DNA of 64,000 nucleotides from Actinostola sp. cb2023 (GCA_033675265.1 JAUJYZ010000903.1:1-64000); one strand, 5' to 3'. Positions 1 through 11,166 are shown, numbered from the stretch's first letter. The notes: generated by a model from the sequence alone, not told the origin. Made by a program: numbers and translations.

Positions 1-270
1 TGCCTCTCTACGGCTGTTCGACACTTTTTTCAACGGCTTCAAAAGTCAGTTTTAAGATGACAATATTATCCCCACTAGAAATTGTTTGAAAATGAAGAAC
101 ATGCTTTGAATTATTACTAGTGATCCATTAGACGCTTGAACAAACGTGATTAAGGTCGATGGAAACGGATTGAAAACATCGATAATAGTAAAAGTCCACG
201 GTGGACTTTTTATTATTTCTCGCTTCTTCGTACCCAGACTTACGCGGTCATATGGGTTGACACTGCCCCT
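1..270. other. no gene seen
   Basis: Non-coding sequence left of the first transposon. I see no open frame, RNA gene or clear repeat in it. Confidence 0.5.
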
Positions 271-934
271 TTAAGGCCTGTGTTTTGGATAAAACACTCA
301 AATTTGCCTTAAATTGCGTTTGGAAAAGAAAAAACAAAACGATTTTCGGCTACATAATATATCTCATGAACCTTAACATTTTGGTACGTATTTCAAAATA
401 AGGGATGGATCACGTGACCTGTTACGTCACAAATCACGTTTTGCAATATGGGGAGACGGAGACAAAAGGTACCATAGTTATTTTTTTGTGTTTTTACCTT
501 AGCTTTAATGTCCTTATTATGAATCTGCCTTAAAGGAGAACTGAAGCCTACGTTTATCTTTCGATAAAAACAAAGAGAATGTTGTGTTCAATCATTTTGT
601 GAAACAATTTTTAATTGTTTTCATTTTTATGGAGAAGAAAACTTGAGTTGAATTGTAAAAAGACATAGATTACCGCTGAATTGATCGCGGCTCACTTCAG
701 TAATTATTCCCTTTAATAGACGTCACCTCTCCCAAGGGAAAGTGCAGTCACAATATAGAGTAATTACAGGAGCCCATAAGTAGGAGCGTCCATACGGTAT
801 TGGGTAGTGTCACAGCGTTTTTCACAGGTGAGGTTATTTTTAGAACAGTTTTTCCCGCGAATTTTGACCAATCAGAGAACGTGACCTGTGTGACGTTTTT
901 TTTGAATTTTGATGAGATGGCAGGTAAAATAAAG

Positions 935-1143
935 ATGGCATCCGATAGCGACAAAGAGATTCTTCAAGTGAACTAAACTACGAATCGTCTAGTGATAGTG
1001 AGAGCAGTATTGAGTCATTCGGTACAACAGAATCACTTGAAAGTGATAGTGGTGACGATTGTGCTTCTAAAGGCATCCAAAAGCTAGTAGTGGTTCGAAG
1101 AACTCGAACACGAACTCGAACGCGAAGCTGTTGTAGCGTGTGA
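935..1143 (+). pseudogene. relic of a piggyBac-type transposase N-terminus
   Basis: An ATG at 935 opens a short frame (MASDSDKEI) that stops after a few codons. The neighbouring frame from 967 to the stop at 1141-1143 continues with a strongly acidic, serine-rich stretch (NYESSSDSESSIESF, then ESDSGDD) and an Arg-Thr run. Acidic Ser/Asp/Glu N-termini precede the DDE domain in piggyBac transposases, and the TTAA ends fit. No DDE domain is visible. One frameshift and early stops make it non-functional. Family call is inference. Confidence 0.4.
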
Positions 1144-1620
1144 ATGCAAATTAGCCGAAGACTTTCAAAGACATATTTTCGTCTAAACTATTTCGTCAGA
1201 AAGTGAATTCAATTTATTCTTGGATGTGGTTTAGTGGTATCTTGTAATTATCGTTGTGGAGTTTAAAGACTGACAAGGCTATTCAAAAACAAATTCGCTG
1301 AAACTGCATGAGCGACAAGACGAGTGAATCAAATTACAAATAAGATTAGTGAAAGTAAGCGTGTTTGTTGTCATTTGTTGTGTCTTTTCTGTTACCTAAA
1401 ATGACTTAAAAATGGATTGTGAATCAGTATTTTTGTGAGTCTGCCGATTTGAAATATATTAATAAAAACACCTTCATTCAAGTTTTGATGTTTATTTTAA
1501 TGGATTCACTGAGCTTATTATTTTATACACACGCTGTCAATATAAAGAAGAGTTGAGCGAAACTGACTCAAAATTGCTTTGTTTTTAAATCCAGTGACCT
1601 TCTTACTGCGCCGCGCCGGT

Positions 1621-1775
1621 ACTCAGACATTCAAACAGTCGGCTGGAACTTGTCAATTAATCAAATTCAAAACTCAAACGAATTGAAAACTAAACTGATA
1701 CATTCTTCGACCAAATGATCCATAATGTAGCTCAAAATCATATTTGGTTTCCATTTGGTGGGTCTTCTGACTTTT
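1621..1775. repeat. interspersed repeat shared with 27641-27804
   Basis: About 155 bp beginning CTCAGACATTCAAACAGTCG is repeated with high identity at 27641-27804, where it sits inside a TIR-bearing MITE. Here it lies within the inner TTAA element. Confidence 0.75.
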
Positions 1776-2553
1776 CCAACTGCCTAAAATAGACTATCGC
1801 TTTCAATGCACCTTACTTGACTTTAACTTTGACTTTCTAACGTTTCAGTGGCACAACGCTTCATAATACGTTTGTATTTCTCCGTGAGGTAAACAGGAAC
1901 TGATATTTCTGATCAGAAAACACGCGTTCACTCACATTATCTATCCTCGAAACTCTGCCACGAAATCGCCAGGCCATCACTTCAATTCAAATCCTGTAAG
2001 TTCACTTCGTTCGGGAAACGCAGTCTAGAATTTTAGGTCAAGGTTCAAAGTAGCGGCCTATGGAATCCCGATCTTTGTGATTCAGACACAAAGAAAACTG
2101 GATAATCCTGATTTTTATTTGTACATTCATCTCTTCGAAACCGGAAATGAAACCGCCATACCGGGAAACGTTCTCTGATTGGTCAGTTGACCTTCTTTCG
2201 CGGAAAAACTGTTCTAAAAATAACCACACTTGTGAAAACGCTGTGACATAGACCCGATATAGAGCATGGACGCTCCTACTTATGGGCTCCTGGTAATTAT
2301 AAGTGCATTGTATTTTCTTGTACCCGAGAGAATGTTGTGAACATATTTTAATATTCCCCTAAAACGACGTCACAAAAAAAAAGATCTGAGCCGACGGTAA
2401 AATAAAAACGGCAAAAATGGCGGATGATATTCCATATTGAACGTAAATTATGTTGATATCTAAGAAAGATTTACAAAAAAGAATACTCAAGTAATGCAAA
2501 TATAGGTCATATTTAACTTTCTTGAGAAAATAAATGTTGTCTTCAGTTCCCCT

Positions 2554-2674
2554 TTAACACCTGGATCATCATTCATTTTAAAGGAGATATTATGTAAAAT
2601 AGGTCACGTGACTATATTTTTTCTATTACGTAGTTAAATATCTCCTTAAATGAGAATGATGGTCCAGGTGTTAA
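2554..2674. mobile_element. small palindromic TTAA MITE
   Basis: The arm TTAACACCTGGATCATCATT is mirrored by AATGATGGTCCAGGTGTTAA at the other end, with ~38-bp arms around a short centre. It has TTAA on both sides and abuts the right end of the inner element, sharing one TTAA with it. Confidence 0.75.
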
Positions 2675-3101
2675 GGCAGATCCATAATAAGGACATTAAA
2701 ACAAAGGTAAAAACACAAAAATAACTTTGATACCTTTTGTCTCCCTCTCCCCAAATTGAAAAACGTGATTTGTGACGTAACAGGTCACGTGACCCATCCC
2801 TTATTTTGAAATACGCGCCAAAATGTTAAATTTCATGATATATATTATGTAGCCGAAAATCGTTTTGTTTTTCTGTTGCAAACACAATTAAGGCAAATTT
2901 AACGTTTTAGGGGAATTATTTAAAATCCCAGGCCTTAACATGCTTGAGTTTGTTACAAGAAATGTTCGACGTCTGAATCAATTAAGTTCGACACGCCTGA
3001 ATTAGGTTTGACACGACATTCAGTTCGGCCGTGCCAGTCGCGCCGCACGGCAAATAAGTTCGACATTCAAATTAAGTTCAAATTAACGTCGAGCTATTCT
3101 T

Positions 3102-3531
3102 GTGCCGAACCGAATGCATACATTAAAATTTAGGCGAAAAGCCAAAAGCCTATACACCCTATGCAAAATGAGTGAAGACTGGGAACGAGCACCACGAAAT
3201 ATAAACACGCTGGGCTGGGAGCCATTCAAAATCGGCGCTTTGAATATATGTGAGCCCGTGGTAAAATCAGCGGTAAACGGCAACAAAGTATCGTAAAAAT
3301 TCAAGATGGCGGCTTTCGTACGAGAAGGTGTACATTACTTTGGAGGAATTTGAAAGATAATACAGTTTTGTGAAGGGGAAAAAGGCAACTGTGATCAGAG
3401 GAGATATTTTACTGCTGACCAGGGCCCTCGTAAATGAACACAGGCTGGAGGAAAATGAAATAACCAAGTATTTCCCAGCACAATACTCACTCGTTAGACG
3501 TGACTCGTGTTGTGAGCTCAAGCACTGGTAA
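3102..3531 (+). pseudogene. unrecognised coding-like fragments
   Basis: An open frame at 3102-3296 (64 codons) is followed, in another frame, by a segment from about 3328 to 3531. Apart from one stop near 3352 this second segment reads as plausible protein (KVYITLEEFER, stop, then RGDILLLTRALVNEHRLEEN, ending ELKHW). The composition suggests decayed coding DNA. I recognise no domain and cannot tell host exon from transposon relic. Confidence 0.25.
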
Positions 3532-3540
3532 TATAATCGT

Positions 3541-4430
3541 ACACTACAGTTTTAAGAGTGTAAACTATACTAGGATTTCGCCATGGAAGTATATAAATGC
3601 TGTTGCATGCAAGATGAGTTCACTTCTGTTGAAGGTTTAAGCATGCTGACCGATTCAGTGACACACGCCACATTGAAAGCTTAAAGGAAGAATCATCAAA
3701 TGTTTTCACGAAGCTATTCAAGAATAAAAATAAAATTGGAGCCGCCAATATCAAGCCAGAGAGACTATTTACAATCAGCTATTCTTTTATTAACGAATTC
3801 GTTTCTCTAACTTTATATTATTGTGTATGTATAAATTATTTTATGTTTTTAAGCTTAATTGGAATAATTTCTGATAACAAATTTGAAAACAATAATAAAT
3901 TATTAGTCATGATTATTGATACAAATGCATTCCTCTCATACTAACTAATCCCTAAGGAGTTTGCCAAAAAACGTTTATGTGAACTTAGTGATTAGTTAGT
4001 ATTGTTTAGACTTATTCTTGAATCAGCTTTAGGTGATATTTCAGTTGGGTGTCCAAAATGCTCAACCAAGTGAACTATAATCAGGCCAATGAAGCCACAG
4101 TTATCCTATCCCAGTTTATCTCCAGGGATTTTTTAAAGATTCTACACTGAGGTATTCGAGTGGGCCTACTTGTAGTTGTGCTGGGAATAATCAGACTGTG
4201 CATTTCAAAATAGCTCTAGTACACTGAATAGTTTATATAATATCATTTTAACTCTTTGCAAAACAGCTATTCTTTAAATTCATGACTTTGATGTATATAC
4301 GGTATGTGTAAAATGCTATTTACTGAGAAACAAATAAACATATATGCCTATGTGATTCAAGTTTCATGTTCCATAAAGTATTTGTTATTTTTGATAATTA
4401 TACTTTTATCTCTCATCACAGAACAAACAT
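3541..4430. other. no gene seen
   Basis: AT-rich sequence without convincing open frames or repeats that I could match elsewhere in the window. Confidence 0.4.
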
Positions 4431-4435
4431 ATATT

Positions 4436-5452
4436 TCAAAAAGTCTTCACAGCAAGTTGTTCTCCTATAGCTTGCACGCAGTTGTTTCCTATCAGTATGC
4501 CAATTTTAAGATCTTCACGATAGGGTAGGATCTTGTTTGCAATGTGCCGCAGGTATTTGCACTGCTGCGCTCCTTCCAGTTGCGGGATTTGTTCCCTTCT
4601 AGCTGCGGATCTGGTATCTAGAGTATGACTTGGGAAGAGAGATCTTAATCTGCTTATCATGGCCCGATACGACCAGCCCGTCGATTCTTTGGGTATTGAC
4701 GCTTTCGACAGCAGTTCGAGCTTAAGCTCAGGGCCTTCGAGCCCAAGTTCTTCAGATACATTTTCGGCGATAAAGCAGACTTCGCTTTGGTCATCTAGGA
4801 TCGCATACACTTCAGTCCTTTTCTCCGGGTTATCGCGATGGTGAAGCCACACAGGAACGATGAGGGAACACGTTGTTAAGCCGCAATCGGTGGTTTGGCA
4901 TACCTTTGTGTAGTTGTTTGTGGCCTTCTCTGCTGCTCCGTCTGCGCCTGTCTTTGTGTCACGGGGTTGCTCGCCCTTTTCATGCAGAGTGGTGGCGTGG
5001 TGTTTCCGAGTTACACTCTTCGCACCTCTGTCGTCCCCATGTGCACTGCATCTCACCATGTGACCTGAGGATTTTCTGTCCTCAACTGTATTCTTTAATA
5101 ATTATTTTCATTCTTCTAAGTTGTGGGCTTTTTTGCACAGGGTACACGAACCCTCTTTGTGTGTTTCAGAGGCGATGGCGGTGAATGCTGTACGACGCAG
5201 TCTTCTCCTTTCAGGTTGAGCAGCGCCTTTTTCTGCGGCCTTTGACGAACCGTTCGAACACGTTCGATACCGACTAGTATTTTTCGTCGTCTTCGCCGGT
5301 GTCAGGTTCGCCGTATCCGATATCAAACTATCAAACAAGTAATTTATTACCTCTTCGTGGAGCACTTTGAAGTCGTTCATGGCCATTTGCAGACCATCGT
5401 GTCCAGCTGTTAATTTAAATAAGTCGGTATTTTCATTTAACAAGACATCCAC
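4436..5452 (-). pseudogene. BEL/Pao retrotransposon gag-protease relic
   Basis: Two minus-strand frames lie in gag-to-protease order. The upstream one (5108-5452) ends in a zinc-knuckle start, CTLCKKAHNLEE, typical of the DUF1759 gag end of Pao elements. The downstream one (4436-5059) has knuckle remnants in shifted frame (SGHMVRC...RKHHATTLH), then a retropepsin-like segment whose active-site region reads YAILDDQSEVCFI, and ends near DLKIGILIGNNCVQAI, as in DUF1758 aspartic peptidases of BEL/Pao. Frameshifts separate the pieces. No reverse transcriptase, integrase or LTRs are seen. Confidence 0.75.
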
Positions 5453-5821
5453 GGACTGAATTCGTTTTTTTAGGCCTTGTCACGTTTTTTCAAGACGTCT
5501 AACAACAGTGTGTACGGGTCATGTCTTGTGGCGTGCTCATAGCTCCGATTTCTAACGAAGGGTTCGGAAATTCAACATTTAATTTATTTTGTTTACTAAG
5601 AGCAATGACCATTGTCAACATCGTACTTACTGTTCTTGTTTATGTAAATTATTTTATTACTACCTGAAGATGGTTATGTCACCGAAACGTTGTATTTTCA
5701 TATCCTTAGTTTTCATTATAAAATCATTATTACAATCTTTGTTAGTTAGATTATGTATACAATATTTTTTTATTATATAATATAGAAGATCTAATGTTGG
5801 TTTGTAGGTTGGATAATTCAT

Positions 5822-5911
5822 GACAAAACTTTTTGTATCTTCAACCTGAGTTTTATTACAAAACTGGCAGTTTTGTAATAAAACTCAGGTTGAAGATACA
5901 AAACGTTTTGT
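5822..5911. repeat. near-perfect 45-bp hairpin
   Basis: Arms 5822-5866 and 5868-5911 are reverse complements around a single G, containing TATCTTCAACCTGAGTTTTA and its complement. Probably a foldback MITE remnant; no target duplication identified. Confidence 0.8.
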
Positions 5912-5971
5912 CAATATAGAAGATGTTCGAATTATATTTGTTAAATATTAAGAGATTATCAACCGAACGCG

Positions 5972-6035
5972 AGGTCTGTACGGGAACATATCAGACCGAA
6001 AAAAGACCGAGGTCTGATATTTTCCCGTACAGACC
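5972..6035. repeat. palindrome of the GTCTGTACGGGAA family
   Basis: AGGTCTGTACGGGAACATAT and its near-complement face each other across about 13 bp. A similar palindrome built on GTCCGTAC/CGGACGGGAAAATAT occurs at 46206-46315. Confidence 0.7.
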
Positions 6036-7013
6036 GAGCCAGCGAGGTTACTAAATCGTTTATTATATGGCTATTTTTTGCTACTTAATTTCGATCTTGA
6101 ACGCGGCCGCGCGGCTTCCCGCCAATATGCAAATAAGAAATCTGCTGCATGAAATTCAAACAAGACTAAAATCCGTTCATTAAAACAGATCGATTTTGTC
6201 GTTCAAACTATCCAATTATAACGATGACAAACCTCTCAAAGTTCGCTGTTCTACATGAAATCTCTTCATATAACACCGCAAGGGATTTATTTCTTTGAAA
6301 TGGAGCTGTTTCAAACTTGAAGTTTGAAAAGAATATTAAAAAAACTTCACCTAGTGAGTCGGACTGACTCAACTCCACATGGAGACCGAAAACTACAACT
6401 AAAAGCCTGCTGATTGTCGATACTGATTTGTACTTCTAGCTCTTCGTTTATTGCTTTGAACAATTAGGGAGTATTCCCAGGAAAGATGGAATCGATTGAT
6501 GTAGAAAAGTACTGAATTCGACGAAAAAAGAGGATAGGTCGGCCTCGCTTCACAAAGAAATGAGCGATCTTTACATTCATTCCATCCTTGAACTGTCTCT
6601 TGTTTAACGGGATTCCCTCCTGGGCGAGTAGAAAAAACCTCTGCTCGCAATAAAATGTGCTTTTGTACTTCTAGTCTTGTGCTTTGTTGCCGAGTGTGTT
6701 CGTAAAATCAATTTTCAAATGAATTTTAAAGCCAGAATTCTGAGTCGTCGAAATTGTTCTCACACTATTTTAATATATACTATATTTTAAAAAACGAAAC
6801 GAAATGAAAGTTGGTAAATAAGTTTGTCAGTAAGGTTTTGTAAAGCGTAAAAAGAAATGAAAGTTGTTTTGAATTTCCCGGTTCGCACAAAATACGGAAG
6901 TTGGACCATTGTCATAGTAACGGTCCAAACTTGCAAAATACGCCTTTGGACAGACCGCGCGTCGACCAATCAGAATCCAGGAAATTATCAAGCCATATAA
7001 TAATGTTACTTAC
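6036..7013. other. no gene seen; 3' side of the LRR array
   Basis: This is where downstream exons of the minus-strand LRR gene (LRRCT cap, transmembrane or tail) might be expected. I found no cysteine-rich LRRCT pattern or hydrophobic exon here. An 83-codon minus-strand frame (6399-6650) resembles nothing I know. Confidence 0.4.
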
Positions 7014-7086
7014 AGCTCACTCAGTTTGTTCTGTGTTGTTGAGTAGACCACTGGGTAGCGAGGTAAGTTGGTTATTACTCAAATCT
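7014..7086 (-). pseudogene. LRR exon E35, one-base insertion
   Basis: 73 nt instead of 72: an extra T in CAGTTTGTTCTG shifts the frame in the last third. Splice sites remain. Last unit of the array. Confidence 0.75.
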
Positions 7087-7166
7087 CTACACAGAAAAAT
7101 CAATACCAGTGAAAAGCAAGTTAATTGAAGAAGAAGAAATGAAAAAATAAACACAGCTCAGACAAT

Positions 7167-7430
7167 GGGAGGTTTCATGGAATCTTCTTCTGACGTCAAT
7201 CTATCACGAAGTGGCCGTCAAACCGTCATTTTACTTGCTCAAAACTTCAATTTTAGATCGGTGAAGTCTAAATATCTGTCAAATATAAGTTACTTATAAA
7301 TAAACAAACAAACAAATGTCATCTAGTTGCTTGAAGAAAAACTAACAGACTTTGAAAGTTAGGCTCGAACATTTTGTAGAACTTGACGAATGACGGCCAC
7401 TACTGTACTACGTCACACGTAAAACCTCCC
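7167..7430. mobile_element. 264-bp MITE in an LRR intron
   Basis: Ends GGGAGGTTT and AAACCTCCC, with AT on each side. Other units read GACAATACGG at this point, which gives the empty site and exact limits. Confidence 0.8.
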
Positions 7431-7498
7431 ATACGGTTGTTTGTAAAGTCAACAACGGCCTTTCCTTGCATTAAATGCATTAATATAGTGTTACTTAC

Positions 7499-7570
7499 AG
7501 CCAACTCAGTTGTTCTGTGTTATTGAGTAGACCACTGGGTAGCGAGGTAAGTTGGTTATTACTCAAACCT
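7499..7570 (-). CDS. LRR exon E34
   Basis: Starts GLSNNQ, ends NNTEQLSWL. Acceptor TGTGTAG. Intact 72 nt. Confidence 0.82.
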
Positions 7571-7690
7571 CTACACAGAAAAATCAATATCAGTGAAAAG
7601 CAAGATACTTGAAGAATAAGAAATGAAAAAAATAAACACAGTTCAGACAATACGGTTGTTTGTAAAGTCAACAACGGCCTTTCCTTGCAT

Positions 7691-7807
7691 TAAAACTCAT
7701 CGTCAATGATAAGTTTGGGCTAGGCACCCTGGTGAGCGTTGCGGGTCGCCTGACCTAGCGCGTCCATGGCGGTAACCATGGCAACCGGGCCACAGCTCAC
7801 CACCATA
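7691..7807. repeat. direct repeat copy (B2-like)
   Basis: Begins TAAAACTCATCGTCAATGAT and ends CTCACCACCATA; differs from the copy at 8058-8174 at only a few bases. Terminal segment of the retroelement. Confidence 0.85.
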
Positions 7808-8057
7808 GGTCACACTGAAGATCAGTGGAATAGTAAGTTATACTCACCTAATCCGAAACTTATCCAGAGGAGGGAGGGAGCGGAAAAACTTGATTCAGCC
7901 GCCCCTGACAGCACATCACTTCACAAAAATGCCAAAGCTACCACCCACGCCAGGGCCCAACATACCTGAGGGGGTCCCCATTCGTGGTAAGAATGAGTAA
8001 GACCGCTGCGCAGCATGACTCGCTTTTAACTTCGCCTAAATTACATTCAGGCCCATT

Positions 8058-8174
8058 TAAAACTCATCGTCAATGATAAGTTTGGGCTAGGCACCCTGGT
8101 GAGCGTTGCGGGTCGCCTGACCTAGCCCGTCCATGGCGGTAACCATGGCAGCCGGGCCTCAGCTCACCACCATA
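8058..8174. repeat. direct repeat copy (B1-like)
   Basis: Second copy of the 117-bp repeat, lying between the recombinase relic and the unique (A2-like) segment 7808-8057. Confidence 0.85.
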
Positions 8175-8587
8175 ATCTACCAAGGGTGCTTGGAAGACTT
8201 CTGTGGCCAGGTTACCATGGTACCACGAACTCTCCAAACTTTACCAAGCACCCGCATACGATAAATGAAGATACGTATGTTCATGCAAAACACGTTTAAT
8301 TCAAGCTAGCTTGGCAGAAGTCGTGGCTAAAGCCTTCACAGGTGTTCTAATATAGCTTCGGTAAGCGTTACTGGACCATCGACCCAGGGTCTGTATCAAA
8401 TGATCGGGGACCCCGTTACGAGTGGCAACTGTAGCGGCCCCAATACTGCGAAAACTATGACTCGAGTAATTCCCTGGGATTCGCAGCGGTCAGTATGTTA
8501 ATGTTCATCCTGATACAGGACGGCGACGTCCTCGAATCAACGGTTATGTCCTGCACATTCAAGTGTATTCAAGTAGCTGCCGAGTAG

Positions 8588-8902
8588 TTATTTAGGCTGG
8601 AAATCGGCAGTGAAGCCAAAGTAGGCCAAACAACAGGCAGACCAAAGCATGTTGTGGTCCGCCAAGCCGAGGTTGAGATGCCTGTAAATTGTTAGCATGA
8701 TGTCATCCGTAACCGGTAAGCGCTCTGTCGAACGAATGCCTTTGACCCGCTTAATGCCTCTGACCACTCTCTCAAGCCTAAGACAGTTGACTAATGGGTC
8801 GGGAAAGCCCTGTTCGATGTGCAACGCCCGCACTGCAGAAAGGTATACTTTTATCGACGAATGCTGAATTGAGTTCGACAACATCGTTACAAATAAGCAC
8901 AA
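8588..8902 (-). pseudogene. tyrosine recombinase fragment
   Basis: Reads as the SAM-like core-binding domain and the start of the catalytic domain of a DIRS-type recombinase: IKVYLSAVRALHIEQGFPDP, RLERVVRGIKR, LPVTDDIMLTIYRHLN, DHNMLWSACCLAYFGF. Where the first catalytic arginine is expected after FGF (usually FLR) the sequence reads FTADFQPK and stops. The remaining catalytic residues are absent. Confidence 0.75.
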
Positions 8903-9051
8903 AGTCCACTCGTCCGTTGGGCAAACCGAGCCATTGGGATATCTTTTACCCAGCTGGGTACAAAAGTTAATAAACTTCCTCTGACCCGTAGCGTAGGACC
9001 GACGCGTCGAAGGGGCCAGGCCCTGGAGAAGGAATTATCGACACTGAATAT

Positions 9052-9327
9052 CTAGAGAGGTGAAGTTAGCTCTTCCAAAAGGTGGCGTGGAATCGGCGTC
9101 GGTGATGGTAGAGCCCATGGAGCTAGTTGCCTGAAATCCTGCCAACGAAAGCGAGAAAGAGCGTCAGCAATTGGGTTCTGGGCTCCTGGAACGTGAACAG
9201 CAGCAAAGGAGAAGTTAAACCGCGCTGCTGCCATCAAAAGACTGCGCAGAAGGTGCATGATACAAGGGACTTTGGAGGTTCTCGAATTAAGGATTGCGAC
9301 CACCGCTTCATTGTCAGATCTGAACAT
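9052..9327 (-). pseudogene. RNase H domain fragment of the DIRS/Ngaro-like element
   Basis: FRSDNEAVVAILNSRTSK, MHLLRSLLMAAARFNF, VHVPGAQNPIADALSRF: the DN...HVPG..N..ADALSR signature of retroelement RNase H in this group. Ends in PIPRHLLEELTSPL, the usual linker towards the recombinase. Confidence 0.8.
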
Positions 9328-9417
9328 GACATGCTGTTTAAACCAATGATGACCTCACACATGCGCCGCAACGACCACAGGAAACAATTCCTTGCACGCT
9401 ATGGAGAGTTGTATTTG

Positions 9418-9759
9418 TCATTTAAACCAAAGACCGTTGAGCCATTCATGGTTGAAGAAGGCGCCATAACCTAACGCCCCAGCCGCGTCAGACGTAACTT
9501 CCATAGATGCCGCCGCGGTCATATCCGGGTAAAGCCAAAAACTGACTCCGTTCCATGATTCCAGAAACTGGAGCAACCATTTTAAATCTAAATGGAATTC
9601 CACGTTCAGGCGAATTGGGTGGTTACCGTGTCTAAAGCAACATAACAAGCCTATCATACGCCGGAGAAAAGCTCTGCCTGGCCAGACGACTTTAGCTGCG
9701 TGATGCAAATGGCCAATAAGTGATTCAAGCTCCCGCCTTAGGCACCATTGGCGTGTCAC
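9418..9759 (-). pseudogene. RT connection / RNase H start fragment
   Basis: RELESLIGHLHHAAKVVWPG, RAFLRRMIGLL, then DLKWLLQFLESWNG and the RNase H opening MEVTSDAAGALGYGAFF with its first Asp. Adjoins the RNase H piece in another frame. Confidence 0.75.
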
Positions 9760-10141
9760 CCAAGTGCGGATAAGTTCAAGAAGCTTGGATCGTGAGGAAG
9801 CCGTGCAATTTGGGGTGAGAAATCAAATCCTAGCTTGAAGCCGTGGCGGATACCGTCTAAGACAAAGGAAACACGACCTTGATCCGGATGACTTTGTAGT
9901 TCCCGAGCAAAGCTATCGTATTTCAGCGGTAGTAACATTGGCAACTGAGGGCAGCTGAAGAACGGCTGTAGAAACACATGAGCACAACAGATGAGCACCA
10001 TCGCCGCTGGCATGCATGTAACGGCAAATAAAGAACGGGGGTCAAATTCGCTTGTAGAAAATCAATTATATCCACAAACTTGCCCGACACAATTTGAGCG
10101 ACTAACTTCGTTGGAACTGGGGAATATCCCGGTCCCACCAC
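9756..10141 (-). pseudogene. RT N-terminal fragments
   Basis: SHPDQGRVSFVLDGIRHGFK with GFDFS is the RT opening of DIRS-like elements. The fingers/palm with the YxDD box are missing: the sequence passes straight to the thumb/connection piece, so an internal deletion removed the catalytic core. Confidence 0.7.
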
Positions 10142-10154
10142 AAACGGTGGTGTT

Positions 10155-10179
10155 GGTAAGTTGGTTATTACTCAAATAT
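10155..10179 (-). pseudogene. LRR exon E33, truncated by a retroelement
   Basis: Acceptor and the first ~25 nt (YLSNNQL) remain. The exon then runs directly into retrotransposon sequence. Confidence 0.85.
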
Positions 10180-10317
10180 CTGCACAAAAGAATCAATATC
10201 AGTGAAAAGCAACATACTTGAAGAAGAAGAAGAAATGAAAAATTAGTTAAAAAAAATACGGATATGTGTAAAGTCAACACTTTTCCTTGCATTAAATAAA
10301 CTAATGTTGTTACTTAC

Positions 10318-10389
10318 AGATCATACAGTCGTTTTGTGTTGTAGAGTAGACCACTGGGTAGCGAGGTAAGTTGGTTATTACTCAAATCT
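10318..10389 (-). CDS. LRR exon E32
   Basis: Starts DLSNNQ, ends YNTKRLYDL. Clean splice sites. Last cassette before the Ngaro/DIRS-like insertion. Confidence 0.84.
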
Positions 10390-10525
10390 CTGCACAAATA
10401 TAATCAATATCAGTGAAAAGCAAGATACTTGAAGAAGAAGAAATGAAAAATAAGTTTTAAAAAATACGGCTGTGTGTAAAGTCAACACCTTTCCTTGCAT
10501 TAAATAAACTAATGTTGCTACTTAC

Positions 10526-10597
10526 AGACTACTCAGTTGTTTTGTGTTACAGAATAGACCACTGGGTAGCGAGGTAAGTTGGTTATTACTCAAATAT
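10526..10597 (-). CDS. LRR exon E31
   Basis: Starts YLSNNQ, core LPSGLF, ends CNTKQLSSL; the only intact cassette with a cysteine. Confidence 0.83.
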
Positions 10598-10735
10598 CTG
10601 CACAAAATAATCAATATCAGTGAAAAGCAAGATACTTGATGAAGAAGAAATGAAAAATAATTAAAAAAAAAAAACGGTTTTGTGCAAAGTCAATACCTTT
10701 CTTTGCATTAAATACATTAATATAGTCTTACTTAC

Positions 10736-10807
10736 AGATTACTTAGTTGTTTTGTAGTCTTGAGTAGACCACTGGGTAGCGAGGTAAGTTGGTTATTACG
10801 CAAATCT
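10736..10807 (-). CDS. LRR exon E30
   Basis: Starts DLRNNQ, ends KTTKQLSNL. Confidence 0.83.
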
Positions 10808-10942
10808 CTGCACAAATATAGTCAATATCAGTGAAAAGCAAGATACTTGAAGAAGAAATGAAAAATAAGTTTAAAAAAATACGGTTATGTGTAAATTCAA
10901 CACCTTTCCTTGCATTAAATACATTAATATAGTGTTACTTAC

Positions 10943-11014
10943 AGACGACTGAGTTGTTTTATAGTCTTGAGTAGACCACTGGGTAGCGGGTTAAGTTGGT
11001 TATTACTCAAATAT
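10943..11014 (-). CDS. LRR exon E29
   Basis: Starts YLSNNQ, then LNPLPSGLL (Thr-Ser replaced by Asn-Pro), ends KTIKQLSRL. The most divergent intact cassette. Confidence 0.82.
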
Positions 11015-11166
11015 CTGCACAGAAAAATCAATACCAGTGAAAAGCAAGATACTTGAAGAAGAAGAAATGAAAAAATAAACACAGTTCAGAAAATACGGTT
11101 GTTTGTAAAGTCAACAACGGCCTTTCCTTGGCTTGCATTAAATAAACTTATAATGCTGATACTTAC

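Larger units (their letters stand above)
530..2557. mobile_element. inner TTAA-flanked element, probably piggyBac-like
   Basis: It lies between TTAA at 530-533 and TTAA at 2554-2557, with terminal inverted repeats reading TTAAAGGRGAACTGAAG from each end. A second, subterminal inverted repeat pairs about 748-880 with 2150-2290 (the TAGGAGCGTCCAT / ATGGACGCTCCTA segment). It contains a relic of an acidic transposase N-terminus near 0.94-1.14 kb and no other coding sequence, so it is non-autonomous. Confidence 0.65.
271..2938. mobile_element. outer TTAA-flanked foldback element, split by nested insertions
   Basis: The two ends are inverted copies: arm 271-533 (TTAAGGCCTG... to ...ATCTGCCTTAA) matches arm 2671-2938 (TTAAGGCAGAT... 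to ...CAGGCCTTAA) over about 265 bp. TTAA bounds each arm on both sides. The simplest reading is a ~530-bp palindromic MITE whose central TTAA was the target of later TTAA-specific insertions. TTAA target choice is the hallmark of the piggyBac superfamily; assignment of this element to that family is inference. Confidence 0.7.
7691..10154 (-). mobile_element. tyrosine-recombinase (DIRS/Ngaro-like) retrotransposon, 5'-truncated
   Basis: Minus-strand remains of the order RT, RNase H, tyrosine recombinase, then two 117-bp direct copies (8058-8174 and 7691-7807) about 250 bp apart at the 3' end. RT-RH-YR with repeated 3' segments matches elements of the DIRS/Ngaro group, and the B1-A2-B2 end favours a split-direct-repeat (Ngaro/PAT) type. 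The 3' end sits in an LRR intron at the sequence CATTAAA. The 5' end is lost, joined to E33. Frameshifts and an internal RT deletion make it dead. Confidence 0.75.

Noticed and set aside
5660..5700. 3' tail of a Penelope or LINE element (GAAGATGGTTATGTCACCGA)
   Set aside because: The motif resembles known element tails, but no reverse transcriptase or endonuclease sequence is adjacent, so it is too weak to annotate.
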